NCBI RefSeq assembly: GCF_039521325.1
Contig: NZ_BAAACD010000010.1
Length of the DNA stretch: 64,000 nt
Strand: one strand, 5' to 3'
Source of the DNA: Clostridium_X cadaveris
GTDB lineage: Bacteria > Bacillota > Clostridia > Clostridiales > Clostridiaceae
The number at the start of each line of letters is the position of its first letter. The first letter of the stretch is position 1. Under the pieces are notes generated by a model that saw nothing but the letters and a program-made list of their open reading frames with translations, did not search any database and was not told the origin of the DNA. This document shows positions 18,356 through 27,960 of the stretch, one piece after another. Both the position numbers and the translations under genes were made by a program.

Positions 18356-19594
18356 TTAAACAGCAGCTGGAGCCGTGTCCATCTTTTCTTCTTTCTTTGT
18401 TTCTAAGTTTGATACAACTATTGAGCAAGCTGCATCTCCGGTAATATTTACAACAGTTCTTCCCATATCAAAGATACGGTCAACTCCAGCAACTAGGGCA
18501 ATTCCTTCAATAGGAAGTCCAACACTTTGTAATACCATGGAAAGCATTATCATTCCAGCACCAGGTACGCCTGCTGTTCCTATAGAAGCCAATGTTCCAG
18601 TTAGAACTATTGTAAGCATTTGAGAAGGGGTAAGTGATATTCCAAAACAAGTTGCAATAAATACTGCACATACACCTTGATATATCGCTGTTCCGTCCAT
18701 GTTTATTGTAGCACCAAGTGGTAATACAAAACTTGCAATATCTTTTTTGGCACCAAGTTTTTGGCAGCATTCTAGATTTAAAGGAAGAGTTCCTACAGAT
18801 GAAGCACTAGAAAATGCGAACATCATTGAAGGCATCATACCTTTAAAGAATTTCATTGGGCTAAGACCTCCAATAGCCTTAACAGTAGAAGAATAAACAA
18901 CAACTACGTGAATGATATAGCATAAATAAGCAACTAAAAGCACTTTTGCTAAAGAACCTAAAATTTGAGGACCGTTAGTTGCAACAACAGGTGCAATAAG
19001 AGCAAAGACTCCTATTGGAGAGAGTTTTATTATAAATGCCATTATTTTCATTGAAACGTCATTTAAACTTTCTACTAAGGCTGCTGCTGGTTTTCCTTTT
19101 TCTCCTGCAAGGATAATTCCAAAACCGAAGAAAAGTGCTATTACTATTATTTGAAGCATATTTGCACTTACAAATGGTGCTGCTATATTTGATGGAAATA
19201 TTCCTATTATAGTATCTGAAAGGCTTGTTGTACCTTTAACTTCATAGGCAAGGTTTGATGTTTCCAAAACTGTGAAGGAACCTTTGAATAAGTTGGCAAA
19301 GAATAAACCAACCATGATTGCACATGCAGTAGTACATAAATAAAATATAACAGTTTTTATTCCGATGGATCCGACCTTTTTAATATCTTTCATAGAAATA
19401 ACTCCGCTTATTATTGAAAATAAAACAACAGGAACGACTATGAATTTCACAAGATTTAGAAATATAGTCCCCAAAGGTTTAATATATGTATCAACTATGG
19501 CTGCATTCCCCATAAAACATATTCCTACAACTATTCCTAAAGCAAGACTAATAAAAATCCAAGTGGCCAGTGATAATTTTTTTCTTTCTTTCAT
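18356..19594 (-). CDS. dicarboxylate/amino acid:cation symporter (DAACS, GltP/DctA-like)
   Basis: A 412-residue secondary transporter with eight helices and two re-entrant hairpins. FSSASSVGTLPLNL is the first hairpin serine-rich motif, NMDGTA is the helix 7 cation site, and SIGTAGVPGAG is the second hairpin. The family carries glutamate, aspartate, C4-dicarboxylates or serine/threonine with Na+ or H+. AAGGGGAG precedes the ATG. It is monocistronic, so context does not settle the substrate. Confidence 0.92.
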   Translation of the reverse strand: MKERKKLSLATWIFISLALGIVVGICFMGNAAIVDTYIKPLGTIFLNLVKFIVVPVVLFSIISGVISMKDIKKVGSIGIKTVIFYLCTTACAIMVGLFFANLFKGSFTVLETSNLAYEVKGTTSLSDTIIGIFPSNIAAPFVSANMLQIIVIALFFGFGIILAGEKGKPAAALVESLNDVSMKIMAFIIKLSPIGVFALIAPVVATNGPQILGSLAKVLLVAYLCYIIHVVVVYSSTVKAIGGLSPMKFFKGMMPSMMFAFSSASSVGTLPLNLECCQKLGAKKDIASFVLPLGATINMDGTAIYQGVCAVFIATCFGISLTPSQMLTIVLTGTLASIGTAGVPGAGMIMLSMVLQSVGLPIEGIALVAGVDRIFDMGRTVVNITGDAACSIVVSNLETKKEEKMDTAPAAV

Positions 19595-19781
19595 AATAAA
19601 CTCCCCTTAAAAACAAAATTTGAAATTACTTATATTAAATTCTTGCAATTTACAAATAAAATTATAACATAATCTAATTAAAATGCAAGAAATAAATGTT
19701 GGAAAATTCATTTGTATAGCAAAATGAATATGTGTGCTATAGTAATCATTTACATAAACAAAGAACATATTAGGCTTTTTG

Positions 19782-19795
19782 TGACTAAACTGTCA
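19782..19795. promoter_or_regulatory. palindromic operator upstream of the MacB-like exporter
   Basis: TGACTAAACTGTCA lies in the larger inverted repeat GTGAC-TAAACT-GTCAC. It differs by one base from the site upstream of the two-component regulator (12940-12953) and ends 81 bases before the ATPase start, against 83 there. A TATAAT is found at about 19829. Confidence 0.6.
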
Positions 19796-19876
19796 CTTAA
19801 AAATCATCTTATAGTAAGATTGACAGTCTATAATTAAGTTAAGAATTAAAGATATAGAAGTTTAGGAGGAAAACAA

Positions 19877-20569
19877 ATGGAGATTTTAAGAACGGAAAAT
19901 TTGTGTAAGAGCTATAAAGAAGGCGAAAACAAAGTCCATGCATTAAAGGATGTTAACATAAGTATAAATAAAGGAGAATTCGTTGCTATAGTCGGACCAT
20001 CAGGATCTGGAAAGAGTACGTTGCTACATCTTTTAGGGGGAGTGGATAGACCTACCTCAGGAAAGGTATTTATAAATGGAGTTGACATATATTCTTTAAA
20101 TGAAAAGGACTTAGCTATATTTAGAAGAAGACAAGTGGGACTTATATTTCAATTTTATAATCTAATACCAGTTCTTACTGCGGAGGAAAATGTTACTCTT
20201 CCACTTATACTTGATAATAAGAAACCTGATAAAGAATTTATGGATGATCTTATAAGGACACTAGAGCTTCAAGATAGAAGAACTCATCTTCCATCACAGC
20301 TTTCAGGAGGACAACAACAGAGGGTTTCTATAGGGAGAGCTATTATGTACAAACCATCCATAGTACTTGCAGATGAGCCTACAGGAAATCTGGATAGCAA
20401 GAATTCTAAGGAAATTATGGAATTACTAAAGCTTTCAGTTAGAAAGTATAACGAGACATTAATAGTTATAACTCATGATATAAACATAGCAGCTACAGCT
20501 GATAGAATTATTCACATAGAAGATGGAGAAATTACAATTATGAGAGGTGAGGAAAATGAAAAGCTATAA
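19877..20569 (+). CDS. ABC transporter ATP-binding protein, MacB/LolD type
   Basis: A 230-residue ATPase with Walker A GPSGSGKST, Q-loop FQFYNLIP, signature LSGGQQQR, Walker B VLADEPTGNLD and the switch His in ITHD. It pairs with the FtsX-like permease encoded immediately downstream, which it overlaps by 14 bases. A TAGGAGG site precedes the ATG. The shared upstream palindrome suggests control by the two-component system at 10.9-12.9 kb, a common arrangement for exporters that protect against antimicrobial peptides. That role is inference. Confidence 0.92.
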   Translation: MEILRTENLCKSYKEGENKVHALKDVNISINKGEFVAIVGPSGSGKSTLLHLLGGVDRPTSGKVFINGVDIYSLNEKDLAIFRRRQVGLIFQFYNLIPVLTAEENVTLPLILDNKKPDKEFMDDLIRTLELQDRRTHLPSQLSGGQQQRVSIGRAIMYKPSIVLADEPTGNLDSKNSKEIMELLKLSVRKYNETLIVITHDINIAATADRIIHIEDGEITIMRGEENEKL

Positions 20570-23156
20570 AGAACTCACCCAAAGATATTTAAAAGCAAAC
20601 AAGAAAAGGACTATACTAACAATAGGAGGTATAGCAATTTCTGTTGCATTGATATTTGCCATAGGGTCATTATTAGAAAGTTTAAATAAAAGACAGCTTA
20701 ATGACACAATAAAATCAAATGGAAATTATCATGCTGCTTTTATGGATGTTACATCTTCACAAGCGGAGAAACTTAAAAATTCTGTAGAGGTAAAGGAAGC
20801 GGGGATAAGCAGGACTTTAGGGACAGCTTTAATACATGAAGATAAAAATAATAAAGATACAGATGAATGGCTTAACAATGCATATGTTGAGGTAAAGGCC
20901 TATGAGGATAAAACTTTTAATATATACAATGTAGAGCTTGAGAAGGGAAATTATCCTAAAGATTCTAGTGAGATATTACTTCCGGAAGCAGTTTTAAATA
21001 TATTTGGAAAGTCTATAGGAGATACTATAGAGCTTGAGATAGGAGAAAGATATTCTCCTACAAATGGAGTGATTTTAGATAACAACTCTTATAGTGATGA
21101 TGAAATTATAAGAAATACAATAAAAAAGACATATACTATAGTTGGAGTTCGAAAGAAAACTTTTGCTGAAGGACCAAAAACATATAGAGGAATAACTCAT
21201 TTAGATGATACAAGCATTTATGATGGACACTACAATGTAAGTGTAATAATGAAAAAACCTAAGCATACTTATGACACTACAAAGAAGATGGCTGAAAACT
21301 TAAATTTTAATAAAATAAAATTAAAAAATGGTGAGGAAGGCTACAACATAGAGTATAACGAAAATCTTTTAAGGCTTATTGGCGGCAGTATAAAAGAAAA
21401 TTATAATGCAAGTAGAGATAGGATAATAGTAGTAATCATAGGACTTGTTATACTAAGTACAATAGCTACAATCTATAACTCCTTTAATATATCAGTTATG
21501 GAGAGGAAAAAAGAATTTGGTACACTAAGATCTATTGGAGCAACACCAACTCAAATAAGGAGTATAGTGTTTAGAGAAGGCTTTTTCATGGCCTCTATAG
21601 CTATACCTATAGGAATGATTGTTGGTTATTTTGGACTGCTTGTTTTGTTAAAGCTTCTAACTATATTCCTTTCAACTGTTATGAATAAGATGGAACTTGC
21701 AGGAATTGGCGCTACAATTACGCTGAGACTTGTAATTATAACTTTAGTGATATCTATAATTACAGTATTTTTATCAGCTTATATTCCAGCAAAAAAGGCA
21801 GGGAAAATTTCGCCTATAGAAGCTATAAGGAATACAACTGATATAAAAGTTGGAAAACTTAAGAGTGGAAAGCTTTCTTCAAAATTGTTTAAAGCAGAGG
21901 GATATCTTGCTAGCAGGAATCTCAGAAGAAATAAAAAGAAATTTAGAATAACTATATTTTCAATAGCTATAAGCATAGTTTTATTTATAGTTTTTAACAG
22001 CTTTGTTTCCATGAGTTTGAAAGTAAATAACTTTACTGCAAGATATACTCCAAATTATAGCTGTTATTTTGGAAGCAGTACTTTGAGTCCATCAGAAGAC
22101 GATATAAAAGCTATAAAATCATTTAGAGGAGTAGATAAAGTTTATTCCAAGCTTTTTAGCAGTGCGATAGTTAGCGTAGATGATAACAAACTAAATCAAA
22201 AAGCTGATTTAAGCAATTTAAAGGACCCTGAATCAAATCAGATAAATTTATATAATAGTAGTTTTGTATATCCTGGTGAGGATGGAATCAAAGAACTAAA
22301 GAAAAATATTTCTAAAGGAGAATTTGATGAAGTATCACTTGAAAAGGAAAATGGAGTTATACTTTTTCAGACAAACATTAGCAGAAATGCGGGGAAATCC
22401 ACATATGTGGATTATACAACCTATGACGTTGGGGATTATATAAAATTTTATTATAATCATGATGATTATAATTCAGAAAAAGCTCCTGAGAAGGTTAAGG
22501 TTATGGGAATAATTGAAGCTCCATTTGGACCCTTCGACTATAAGGAAGGGGGGGTAACTATGTTTACTACAAAAAAGGTTTTAGAGAATATAAAAATGGA
22601 TAACGGTGGTAAAATATCATCATTAGCTATTGAAACTTTAGATAATGAGGACGAAGGATTAAAGACATATTTAAAGGATATTACAAAGAAAAATAATGGA
22701 TATTTTAATGATACTAAGGAAAATGCTAGAGAAGAAAAACAATTTCAAATCATGATGCAGATATTTTTATATGGCTTTGTAGCTGTAATAAGTCTTATTT
22801 CAGCTATAAATATAATAAATACGATTACTACAAATGTCCTTCTTAGAAAAAAGGAATTATCAATGCTTCAAGCTGTTGGAATGACTACAAAGGATATGCA
22901 CAAAAGTATATATCTAGAATCGCTATTTTGCACATTTACAGCTTGGGTTTATGGAACTATAGTAGGGGTAGGAATATCTTACTTCCTATATGGAACTGCA
23001 AGTAAATCTGTAGAATTCAAATGGGATGCACCAATAGAAGCTATATTTATATCGCTTATAGGATCAATAATCATAAGTTTAATTGCTGGAATTATTCCAA
23101 TAAGAAAGCTTAGAAAAGAAAATATAATAGAAAATATACGAAGAGAAAGTATATAA
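20556..23156 (+). CDS. FtsX-like ABC permease
   Basis: An 866-residue permease in two MacB-like halves. One helix lies at about residues 18-37, followed by a large outer domain and three helices at about 288-420. The second half has a helix at about 461, another outer domain and three helices at about 733-855. EFGTLRSIGAT and ELSMLQAVGMT are the cytoplasmic coupling regions after the first helix of each bundle. The start is set at ATG 20556, just after AGAGGTGAGG; a GTG nine bases earlier lies inside that site. Confidence 0.9.
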   Translation: MKSYKELTQRYLKANKKRTILTIGGIAISVALIFAIGSLLESLNKRQLNDTIKSNGNYHAAFMDVTSSQAEKLKNSVEVKEAGISRTLGTALIHEDKNNKDTDEWLNNAYVEVKAYEDKTFNIYNVELEKGNYPKDSSEILLPEAVLNIFGKSIGDTIELEIGERYSPTNGVILDNNSYSDDEIIRNTIKKTYTIVGVRKKTFAEGPKTYRGITHLDDTSIYDGHYNVSVIMKKPKHTYDTTKKMAENLNFNKIKLKNGEEGYNIEYNENLLRLIGGSIKENYNASRDRIIVVIIGLVILSTIATIYNSFNISVMERKKEFGTLRSIGATPTQIRSIVFREGFFMASIAIPIGMIVGYFGLLVLLKLLTIFLSTVMNKMELAGIGATITLRLVIITLVISIITVFLSAYIPAKKAGKISPIEAIRNTTDIKVGKLKSGKLSSKLFKAEGYLASRNLRRNKKKFRITIFSIAISIVLFIVFNSFVSMSLKVNNFTARYTPNYSCYFGSSTLSPSEDDIKAIKSFRGVDKVYSKLFSSAIVSVDDNKLNQKADLSNLKDPESNQINLYNSSFVYPGEDGIKELKKNISKGEFDEVSLEKENGVILFQTNISRNAGKSTYVDYTTYDVGDYIKFYYNHDDYNSEKAPEKVKVMGIIEAPFGPFDYKEGGVTMFTTKKVLENIKMDNGGKISSLAIETLDNEDEGLKTYLKDITKKNNGYFNDTKENAREEKQFQIMMQIFLYGFVAVISLISAINIINTITTNVLLRKKELSMLQAVGMTTKDMHKSIYLESLFCTFTAWVYGTIVGVGISYFLYGTASKSVEFKWDAPIEAIFISLIGSIIISLIAGIIPIRKLRKENIIENIRRESI

Positions 23157-23164
23157 AGATAGTT

Positions 23165-23197
23165 AAAGCAATGGTATTAAAAGTATCATTGCTTTAT
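23165..23197 (+). terminator. intrinsic terminator of the exporter operon
   Basis: AAAGCAATGGTA pairs with TATCATTGCTTT at 23184-23195 (one wobble) around a seven-base loop. Confidence 0.75.
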
Positions 23198-23245
23198 ATT
23201 ATAATGTACTTAAAGAAGTATTATATGCAAAGGGAGGTAAAAATA

Positions 23246-23497
23246 ATGAAGTGCCCATATTGTAATAATGACATGAATAAAGGTGTAATAATTGGTGATA
23301 GAATAGGATTGGATTTTATTCCTGATAATGCGAAAAGAAAATTTTTGGTGTTTCCTGAAAGAATTAAATTAAAAGGCTTTTTAGATGAAAACTTAACAGC
23401 ATATTATTGCAGTAATTGTTATAAAATTATAATTAATATCAATAAAGATAAAGATTTAATAACCATAAACGTTGACAATAAACTTTGTCGGCATTAA
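23246..23497 (+). CDS. small zinc-ribbon protein (DUF6487-like)
   Basis: An 83-residue protein with two CxxC pairs, CPYCNN at the N-terminus and YYCSNCYK after the middle, forming a likely zinc ribbon. The resemblance to DUF6487 proteins is from memory. The start is ATG 23246, with AAAGGGAGG upstream, although a longer open frame exists. Function is unknown. Confidence 0.75.
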   Translation: MKCPYCNNDMNKGVIIGDRIGLDFIPDNAKRKFLVFPERIKLKGFLDENLTAYYCSNCYKIIININKDKDLITINVDNKLCRH

Positions 23498-23518
23498 TCT
23501 AATAGTGTGAATATTGAA

Positions 23519-23554
23519 AAATAAGGTGTGTTTTAATGGATGCACCTTATTTGA
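23519..23554 (+). terminator. intrinsic terminator after the zinc-ribbon gene
   Basis: AAATAAGGTG pairs with CACCTTATTT at 23543-23552. The T tail is short. Confidence 0.65.
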
Positions 23555-23576
23555 TGCATAAAATGGGGGGATTTTA

Positions 23577-24743
23577 ATGTACAATTTTGATAATTTATTA
23601 GATAGGAGAAATACAGACTGCGTTAAGTGGGATGAGTTAGAAGATGTTTTCGGAAGTTCTGATCTTCTTCCATACTGGGTTGCAGATATGGATTTTGAGG
23701 TGCTTCCAGAAATAAGAGAAGCTTTAGTAAAGAGGGCAGAACATGCTACCTATGGATATACTTTTGCAACAAAAGATTATTACAAAAATTTTATTAAATG
23801 GAACAAAGAAAGAAACGATTTTGAAATAAATAAGGATGAGATAATAAGCGTTCCTGGAGTTGTATGTGCAACGAGCTTTGTAATCTATGCCTTTACACAA
23901 AAAGGAGACAAGGTACTTTTGAATACACCAATATATAATCCTTTCTTTGATGTAATAAATGCACATAAACGTGAGATGGTTACTTCAAAACTTATTTTAA
24001 ACAATGAACGATATGAAATGGATTGGGAAGACTTTGAAAATAAGCTTAAGGATAATGTAAAACTATTTATACTTTGCAGTCCTCATAATCCTGTAGGAAG
24101 AGTTTGGACTAGAGAAGAACTTGAAAAGATAGTTAAACTTTGTAAAGAAAATAATGTACTTATTTTCTCAGATGAAATACATTCAGATCTAATATTTCCA
24201 GGACATAAACATATACCTACATTAAATGTTTCAAAAGATGCAGAAGATATAACAATAAGTGCAATGGCACCTAGCAAGACTTTCAATATTGCGGGGCTTA
24301 AATCCTCTATGATTCTTGTAAAAAATAAGGAGCTTAAAGAAAAACTTGCTGAAGCTATAGAAGCTTTCGATTTAGGAGTTGGATTATTTGGATACAAAGC
24401 TACAGAGATTGCTTATGGTTATGGAGCTAAGTGGACTGATGAGCTTATTAGCTATCTTTATGAAAATGCAAAATTCGTAGTAGATTTCTTTGAGAAAAAT
24501 ATGCCCAAGGTTAAAGCGTACGTTCCAGATGGAACATACTTAATGTGGCTAGATTTTTCAGCTTATGGTCTTGGTCAGAAAGAGATTCTTGAAAAGCTTA
24601 AATATGAAGCAAGAGTGGCGTTAAATGATGGAGAAAAGTATGGAAAAGAAGAAGGATTAGGTTTTATGAGATTAAATATAGGAACAACCCGTGAAACCCT
24701 TAAAAAGGGGTTAGAGAGAATAAAGAAATCCTTTCAAGATTAA
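23577..24743 (+). CDS. MalY/PatB-type PLP-dependent aminotransferase / C-S beta-lyase
   Basis: A 388-residue fold-type I enzyme. The PLP lysine is Lys234 in APSKTFNIAGLKSS. SPHNPVGRVW and SDEIHSDL supply the Asn, Asp and neighbouring PLP contacts, and RLNIGTTRE carries the carboxylate-binding Arg. The early segment LPYWVADMDF is typical of the MalY/PatB class, which cleaves cystathionine or cysteine and may transaminate. GGGGGG precedes the ATG. It is a single gene between two terminators. Confidence 0.9.
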   Translation: MYNFDNLLDRRNTDCVKWDELEDVFGSSDLLPYWVADMDFEVLPEIREALVKRAEHATYGYTFATKDYYKNFIKWNKERNDFEINKDEIISVPGVVCATSFVIYAFTQKGDKVLLNTPIYNPFFDVINAHKREMVTSKLILNNERYEMDWEDFENKLKDNVKLFILCSPHNPVGRVWTREELEKIVKLCKENNVLIFSDEIHSDLIFPGHKHIPTLNVSKDAEDITISAMAPSKTFNIAGLKSSMILVKNKELKEKLAEAIEAFDLGVGLFGYKATEIAYGYGAKWTDELISYLYENAKFVVDFFEKNMPKVKAYVPDGTYLMWLDFSAYGLGQKEILEKLKYEARVALNDGEKYGKEEGLGFMRLNIGTTRETLKKGLERIKKSFQD

Positions 24744-24758
24744 ATATATTAATTATAC

Positions 24759-24802
24759 AAAAAGCTGTTATAAAACTATCATAAGTTTTATAACAGCTTT
24801 TT
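24759..24802 (+). terminator. strong intrinsic terminator after the aminotransferase gene
   Basis: A nearly perfect 19-base arm (AAAAGCTGTTATAAAACT) pairs with AGTTTTATAACAGCTTTT across a short loop and ends in T. Confidence 0.9.
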
Positions 24803-24917
24803 AATTAACCTTAAATTTTACTTAATATGGTTGATAGAGGAATTTTGACCATATATAATATTTAATATAAAGTTTAATTGAATTTAATATTATATTAAAG
24901 TTTGAAAGGAGAGTTTT

Positions 24918-27446
24918 ATGTTTAAAAGAAAAGAATTGATAGTTTTAGGAATACTTGCTTCTACAATAACAATAGGCGCTAAGATGCCTACTGTTGCAGA
25001 AGCACAAGGATTAACTTCTGTTAGAAGTGGAATTGAAGCTTACTATGATGAAAATGGAGGGACTCCATATAGTACTGCAATGGATAGCTTAGAGAATGAA
25101 AAAGCTGCCCAAGAAGCTTATACATTAATAGCAAACAATTATTCTAAAATTAATGGAAGATACTCAACTATAAATGGAGAGATACGTATACCTTTTTCAG
25201 AAACTATAAAGCAAGCAGATGCTAAAGTGAAAAAAATGAAACCATCATCTTATAAAACTTACCTACAATTACATGTTTCGCTACAAAAAAGAATTGAATC
25301 AAACTATAAGAAAATGCTTCAATTCAATGAAAAACAAAGAAGAAATCAAACTATAAAATGGGATGAGTTTGAAAACACAGGAAAAGAATTAGTAAAGATT
25401 ATAGAAGATTTTAATGCATTAGAAAATAGCTATCAAGGAAATGATGATTCTAAATTTGCTTTTGCAAAAGAAAAACTAAATAATTTAACAGGAATATTAT
25501 CCTCAATGGAAAAATATGCGTCAAAGGATAATAAATCAACAGAATTAGTTGAGGGAGAAGAAATTTCATATATACCAGATTATAATGGAAAAGGGAATAG
25601 TTATCTTCCAACAAGCAACAATCAAATTAAAAAGTTAGTAAGAGAAAAGCTTTCGACATCTGGAGAATTGAAGCTAAGATTATCTGGAGAGTACATAAAA
25701 GGGTCATATATGCTAACACAATATGGGTTTAGTGATGTAGATGGAAACCTTCTCACTGATACAGTAAGTAATGCTATAAGAGAAGCATATAAAAACGCTA
25801 TAATTACAAAAATTTCATATAACTATATGACAAATGAATATGGTCAGATAGAAGCTATAGAAATAAATTTATCAAGTAATGCATATAAAGAGAAAAGTGG
25901 AGAGTCAGATAAGAAGGCAGCAGAAGAAGCGGCTAGATTAAAAGCAGAAGAAGAGAAAAGAGCAGCAGAAGAGGAAGCAGCTAGACTAAAAGCAGAAGAA
26001 GAGAAAAAAGCTGAGGAAGAAACAGCAAAACCAAAAGAAGAAGAGAATAATTCCGAAGAAATTAATATTTTATCAGATGATGCTTATAGAAAAGAAGCTA
26101 GAGATATTTATAGATTAATATCAAGTAACTATTCTAATCTCAATGGAAGATACTCAACTTTAAGAGGTGAAATTCGTGTACCTTTAACAGAAGTTATAAA
26201 ACAAGCAGATGGTGCAGTAAATAAGTTGAATAGTTCATCTTATAAAACTTATCTTGAAGAGCATATTGCATTACAAAAAAGAATTGAAGAAAATTATAAA
26301 AAAATATTGCAGTTCAATGAGAAAAAAAGAGACAATCAAGCTATAAAGTGGGATGAGTTTGAAAGTACTGTAAGAGACTTATCTAAAATACTATCAGATT
26401 TTAAAGCTTTAGAAGATAAATATAAAGGAAATAATGAATTTAAGTTTGCATTTGCAGAAGAAAGACTTAATAATTTAAGCAACATATTATCATCAATGGA
26501 AGGCTATGCTGCAAAAGATAATAAAGCAAAAGAATTAGTTGAAGGAGAAGAAATTTCATATGTACCATCTTATAATGGTAAAGGAAATAGTTATCTTCCA
26601 ATAAGCAATAATCAAATTAAGAAGTTAGTAAGAAAGAAAATTTCATCATCAGGAGAGATGAAGTTAAAAATATCTGGAGACTTTATAAAAGAAAACTTTG
26701 TACGAACTTCATCAGGACTAGCTGATATTAATGGAAATCTTCTTACAGATATAGTTATGAAAGCTATAAAAGGAACTTATAAAGATGGAATAGTTAAACA
26801 AACATCTTATAGTTATATGATGGATGCCTATGGACGTATAGAGTCTATAGAAGTAACTTTAACAAGCAGAGTTACTGAAGCACAACAAAAAGAGATTGAT
26901 AAAAAGATTATAGAAATTATAAATTCTAAAGAATATAAAGAAAAACAAAACATAAAAGACAAAGTTCAATATATTCATGATTGGCTTGTTCAGAACATGG
27001 AATACTCTTTTGGAGTAAATAGTGCTGGAGAAGAGGCATCTAGTTCTAATACATCAACAGGCTTAAATAGTGCAGGAGCTGATGTACACAGTCCGTATTC
27101 TGTTTTGAAAAATGGTAAAGGAGTTTGCCAAGCTTATGCAACATTCTTTGTTAGAGCTATAGAACTAATGAAGGAAGTAGGAAAAGAAGATATATCAGTT
27201 AAATATATTACCGGAACAGCAGGAAGTAGAAGAAGTTATGGATCTCATGCGTGGACAAGCGTTACAGTAGATAATGTTGAATATTTTATAGATCCAACCT
27301 TTGATGATCCAACATATGTTACTCCAAATAATGGTGACTACACATCATATAGAAAAAGAATTATTCGTGATTATTTTTGGAAAACAGCAGAAGAGTTTGC
27401 TAGAATAGATAGGGAAAGAGGAACTTTTCATATAGGAGAAAACTAA
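24918..27446 (+). CDS. secreted protein with internal duplication and C-terminal transglutaminase-like domain
   Basis: An 842-residue exported protein. A signal peptide covers about residues 1-30 (cleavage near AEAQG). A roughly 280-residue unit (about 65-325) is repeated at about 390-655, with NGRYST, KTYL, QFNEK, KWDEFE, LVEGEEISY and NGKGNSYLP in both copies. A Lys/Glu/Ala-rich linker joins them. The C-terminal transglutaminase-like domain has a likely Cys737 (GVCQAYATFF), His777 (GSHAWTS) and Asp792 (FIDPTFDDP) triad. Such domains act as peptidases or crosslinkers at the surface. I do not recognise the repeated domain. It is flanked by terminators. Confidence 0.85.
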   Translation: MFKRKELIVLGILASTITIGAKMPTVAEAQGLTSVRSGIEAYYDENGGTPYSTAMDSLENEKAAQEAYTLIANNYSKINGRYSTINGEIRIPFSETIKQADAKVKKMKPSSYKTYLQLHVSLQKRIESNYKKMLQFNEKQRRNQTIKWDEFENTGKELVKIIEDFNALENSYQGNDDSKFAFAKEKLNNLTGILSSMEKYASKDNKSTELVEGEEISYIPDYNGKGNSYLPTSNNQIKKLVREKLSTSGELKLRLSGEYIKGSYMLTQYGFSDVDGNLLTDTVSNAIREAYKNAIITKISYNYMTNEYGQIEAIEINLSSNAYKEKSGESDKKAAEEAARLKAEEEKRAAEEEAARLKAEEEKKAEEETAKPKEEENNSEEINILSDDAYRKEARDIYRLISSNYSNLNGRYSTLRGEIRVPLTEVIKQADGAVNKLNSSSYKTYLEEHIALQKRIEENYKKILQFNEKKRDNQAIKWDEFESTVRDLSKILSDFKALEDKYKGNNEFKFAFAEERLNNLSNILSSMEGYAAKDNKAKELVEGEEISYVPSYNGKGNSYLPISNNQIKKLVRKKISSSGEMKLKISGDFIKENFVRTSSGLADINGNLLTDIVMKAIKGTYKDGIVKQTSYSYMMDAYGRIESIEVTLTSRVTEAQQKEIDKKIIEIINSKEYKEKQNIKDKVQYIHDWLVQNMEYSFGVNSAGEEASSSNTSTGLNSAGADVHSPYSVLKNGKGVCQAYATFFVRAIELMKEVGKEDISVKYITGTAGSRRSYGSHAWTSVTVDNVEYFIDPTFDDPTYVTPNNGDYTSYRKRIIRDYFWKTAEEFARIDRERGTFHIGEN

Positions 27447-27480
27447 AAGCAAAAGTTTATTATAAGTTTAAATTTAAGGA

Positions 27481-27521
27481 TGCATGTGCCGACTAATTAA
27501 AAAGTTGGTATGTGCATTTTT
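27481..27521 (+). terminator. intrinsic terminator after the transglutaminase-like gene
   Basis: TGCATGTGCCGAC pairs with GTTGGTATGTGCA (27504-27516, several wobbles), followed by TTTTT. Confidence 0.8.
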
Positions 27522-27641
27522 ATTAAAAAAAATAAATGGATAAATAGTTGAGATTATTTTTATGGTGCGAATCAAATTAATAATAAAATATGCGATTTAG
27601 AATTAAAGTGTTAAAAATTTGATTTAAATTATGATAAATTC

Positions 27642-27670
27642 TTGAAATGATTCAAAGCTTATGATAATAT
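27642..27670 (+). promoter_or_regulatory. promoter of the leader-peptide/symporter transcript
   Basis: TTGAAA (27642-27647), a 17-base spacer, then TAATAT (27665-27670). The predicted start near 27677 leaves about 27 bases before the leader peptide. Confidence 0.6.
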
Positions 27671-27703
27671 AAATATATGATTCACTTTAGAAGGAGAGAT
27701 TTT

Positions 27704-27775
27704 ATGACATACTTATCCTATAGAAAAAATATAAAAGTTAATATAGCATTTTTTAACTTTAGCTTTTTTAGATAG
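27704..27775 (+). CDS. 23-residue phenylalanine-rich leader peptide
   Basis: A short gene with AAGGAGAG six bases before its ATG. Residues 16-22 read FFNFSFF, so five of seven codons are TTT (27749-27769); two Tyr codons lie earlier. The stop TAG is immediately followed by RNA segment 1 of the attenuator. The likely role is as a ribosome-stalling sensor of charged Phe-tRNA that controls the sodium symporter downstream. It could instead be an unrelated small membrane peptide, but the pairing pattern that follows argues against this. Confidence 0.7.
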   Translation: MTYLSYRKNIKVNIAFFNFSFFR

Positions 27776-27960
27776 GTTTGTATTTGTGAAATCGAGGAAG
27801 TGTTCATAGATGCAAACCGAAATGTACAGGTGTTTGTATCTATGATAGCTAAGGTTTAATTAACATGAGATTTTTTAGCTGCATAGATGATGCTATGTGG
27901 CTTTTGTTATGTATTTTAGATTAAAAGTCATGTAGCATGTGCTATGTGGCTTTTATTATT
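27776..27960 (+). promoter_or_regulatory. four-segment transcription attenuator with tandem terminators
   Basis: Segment 1 (27776-27788) can pair over 13 bases with segment 2 (27805-27817). Segment 2 can pair over 13 bases with segment 3 (27832-27844). Segment 3, extended to 27850, can pair with segment 4 (27877-27889), with one bulge. Segment 4 is the 5' arm of terminator 1 (AGCTGCATAG with CTATGTGGCT at 27893-27902). Terminator 2 pairs 27926-27936 with 27941-27951, and its 5' arm can also pair with the 3' arm of terminator 1. Stalling on Phe codons would free segment 1 and favour read-through. Pairing was checked by hand only. Confidence 0.7.

Noticed and set aside
27776..27960. Glycine, lysine or purine riboswitch upstream of the sodium symporter
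   Set aside because: None of the conserved core sequences of these classes is visible, and the segments are explained better by a leader-peptide attenuator.
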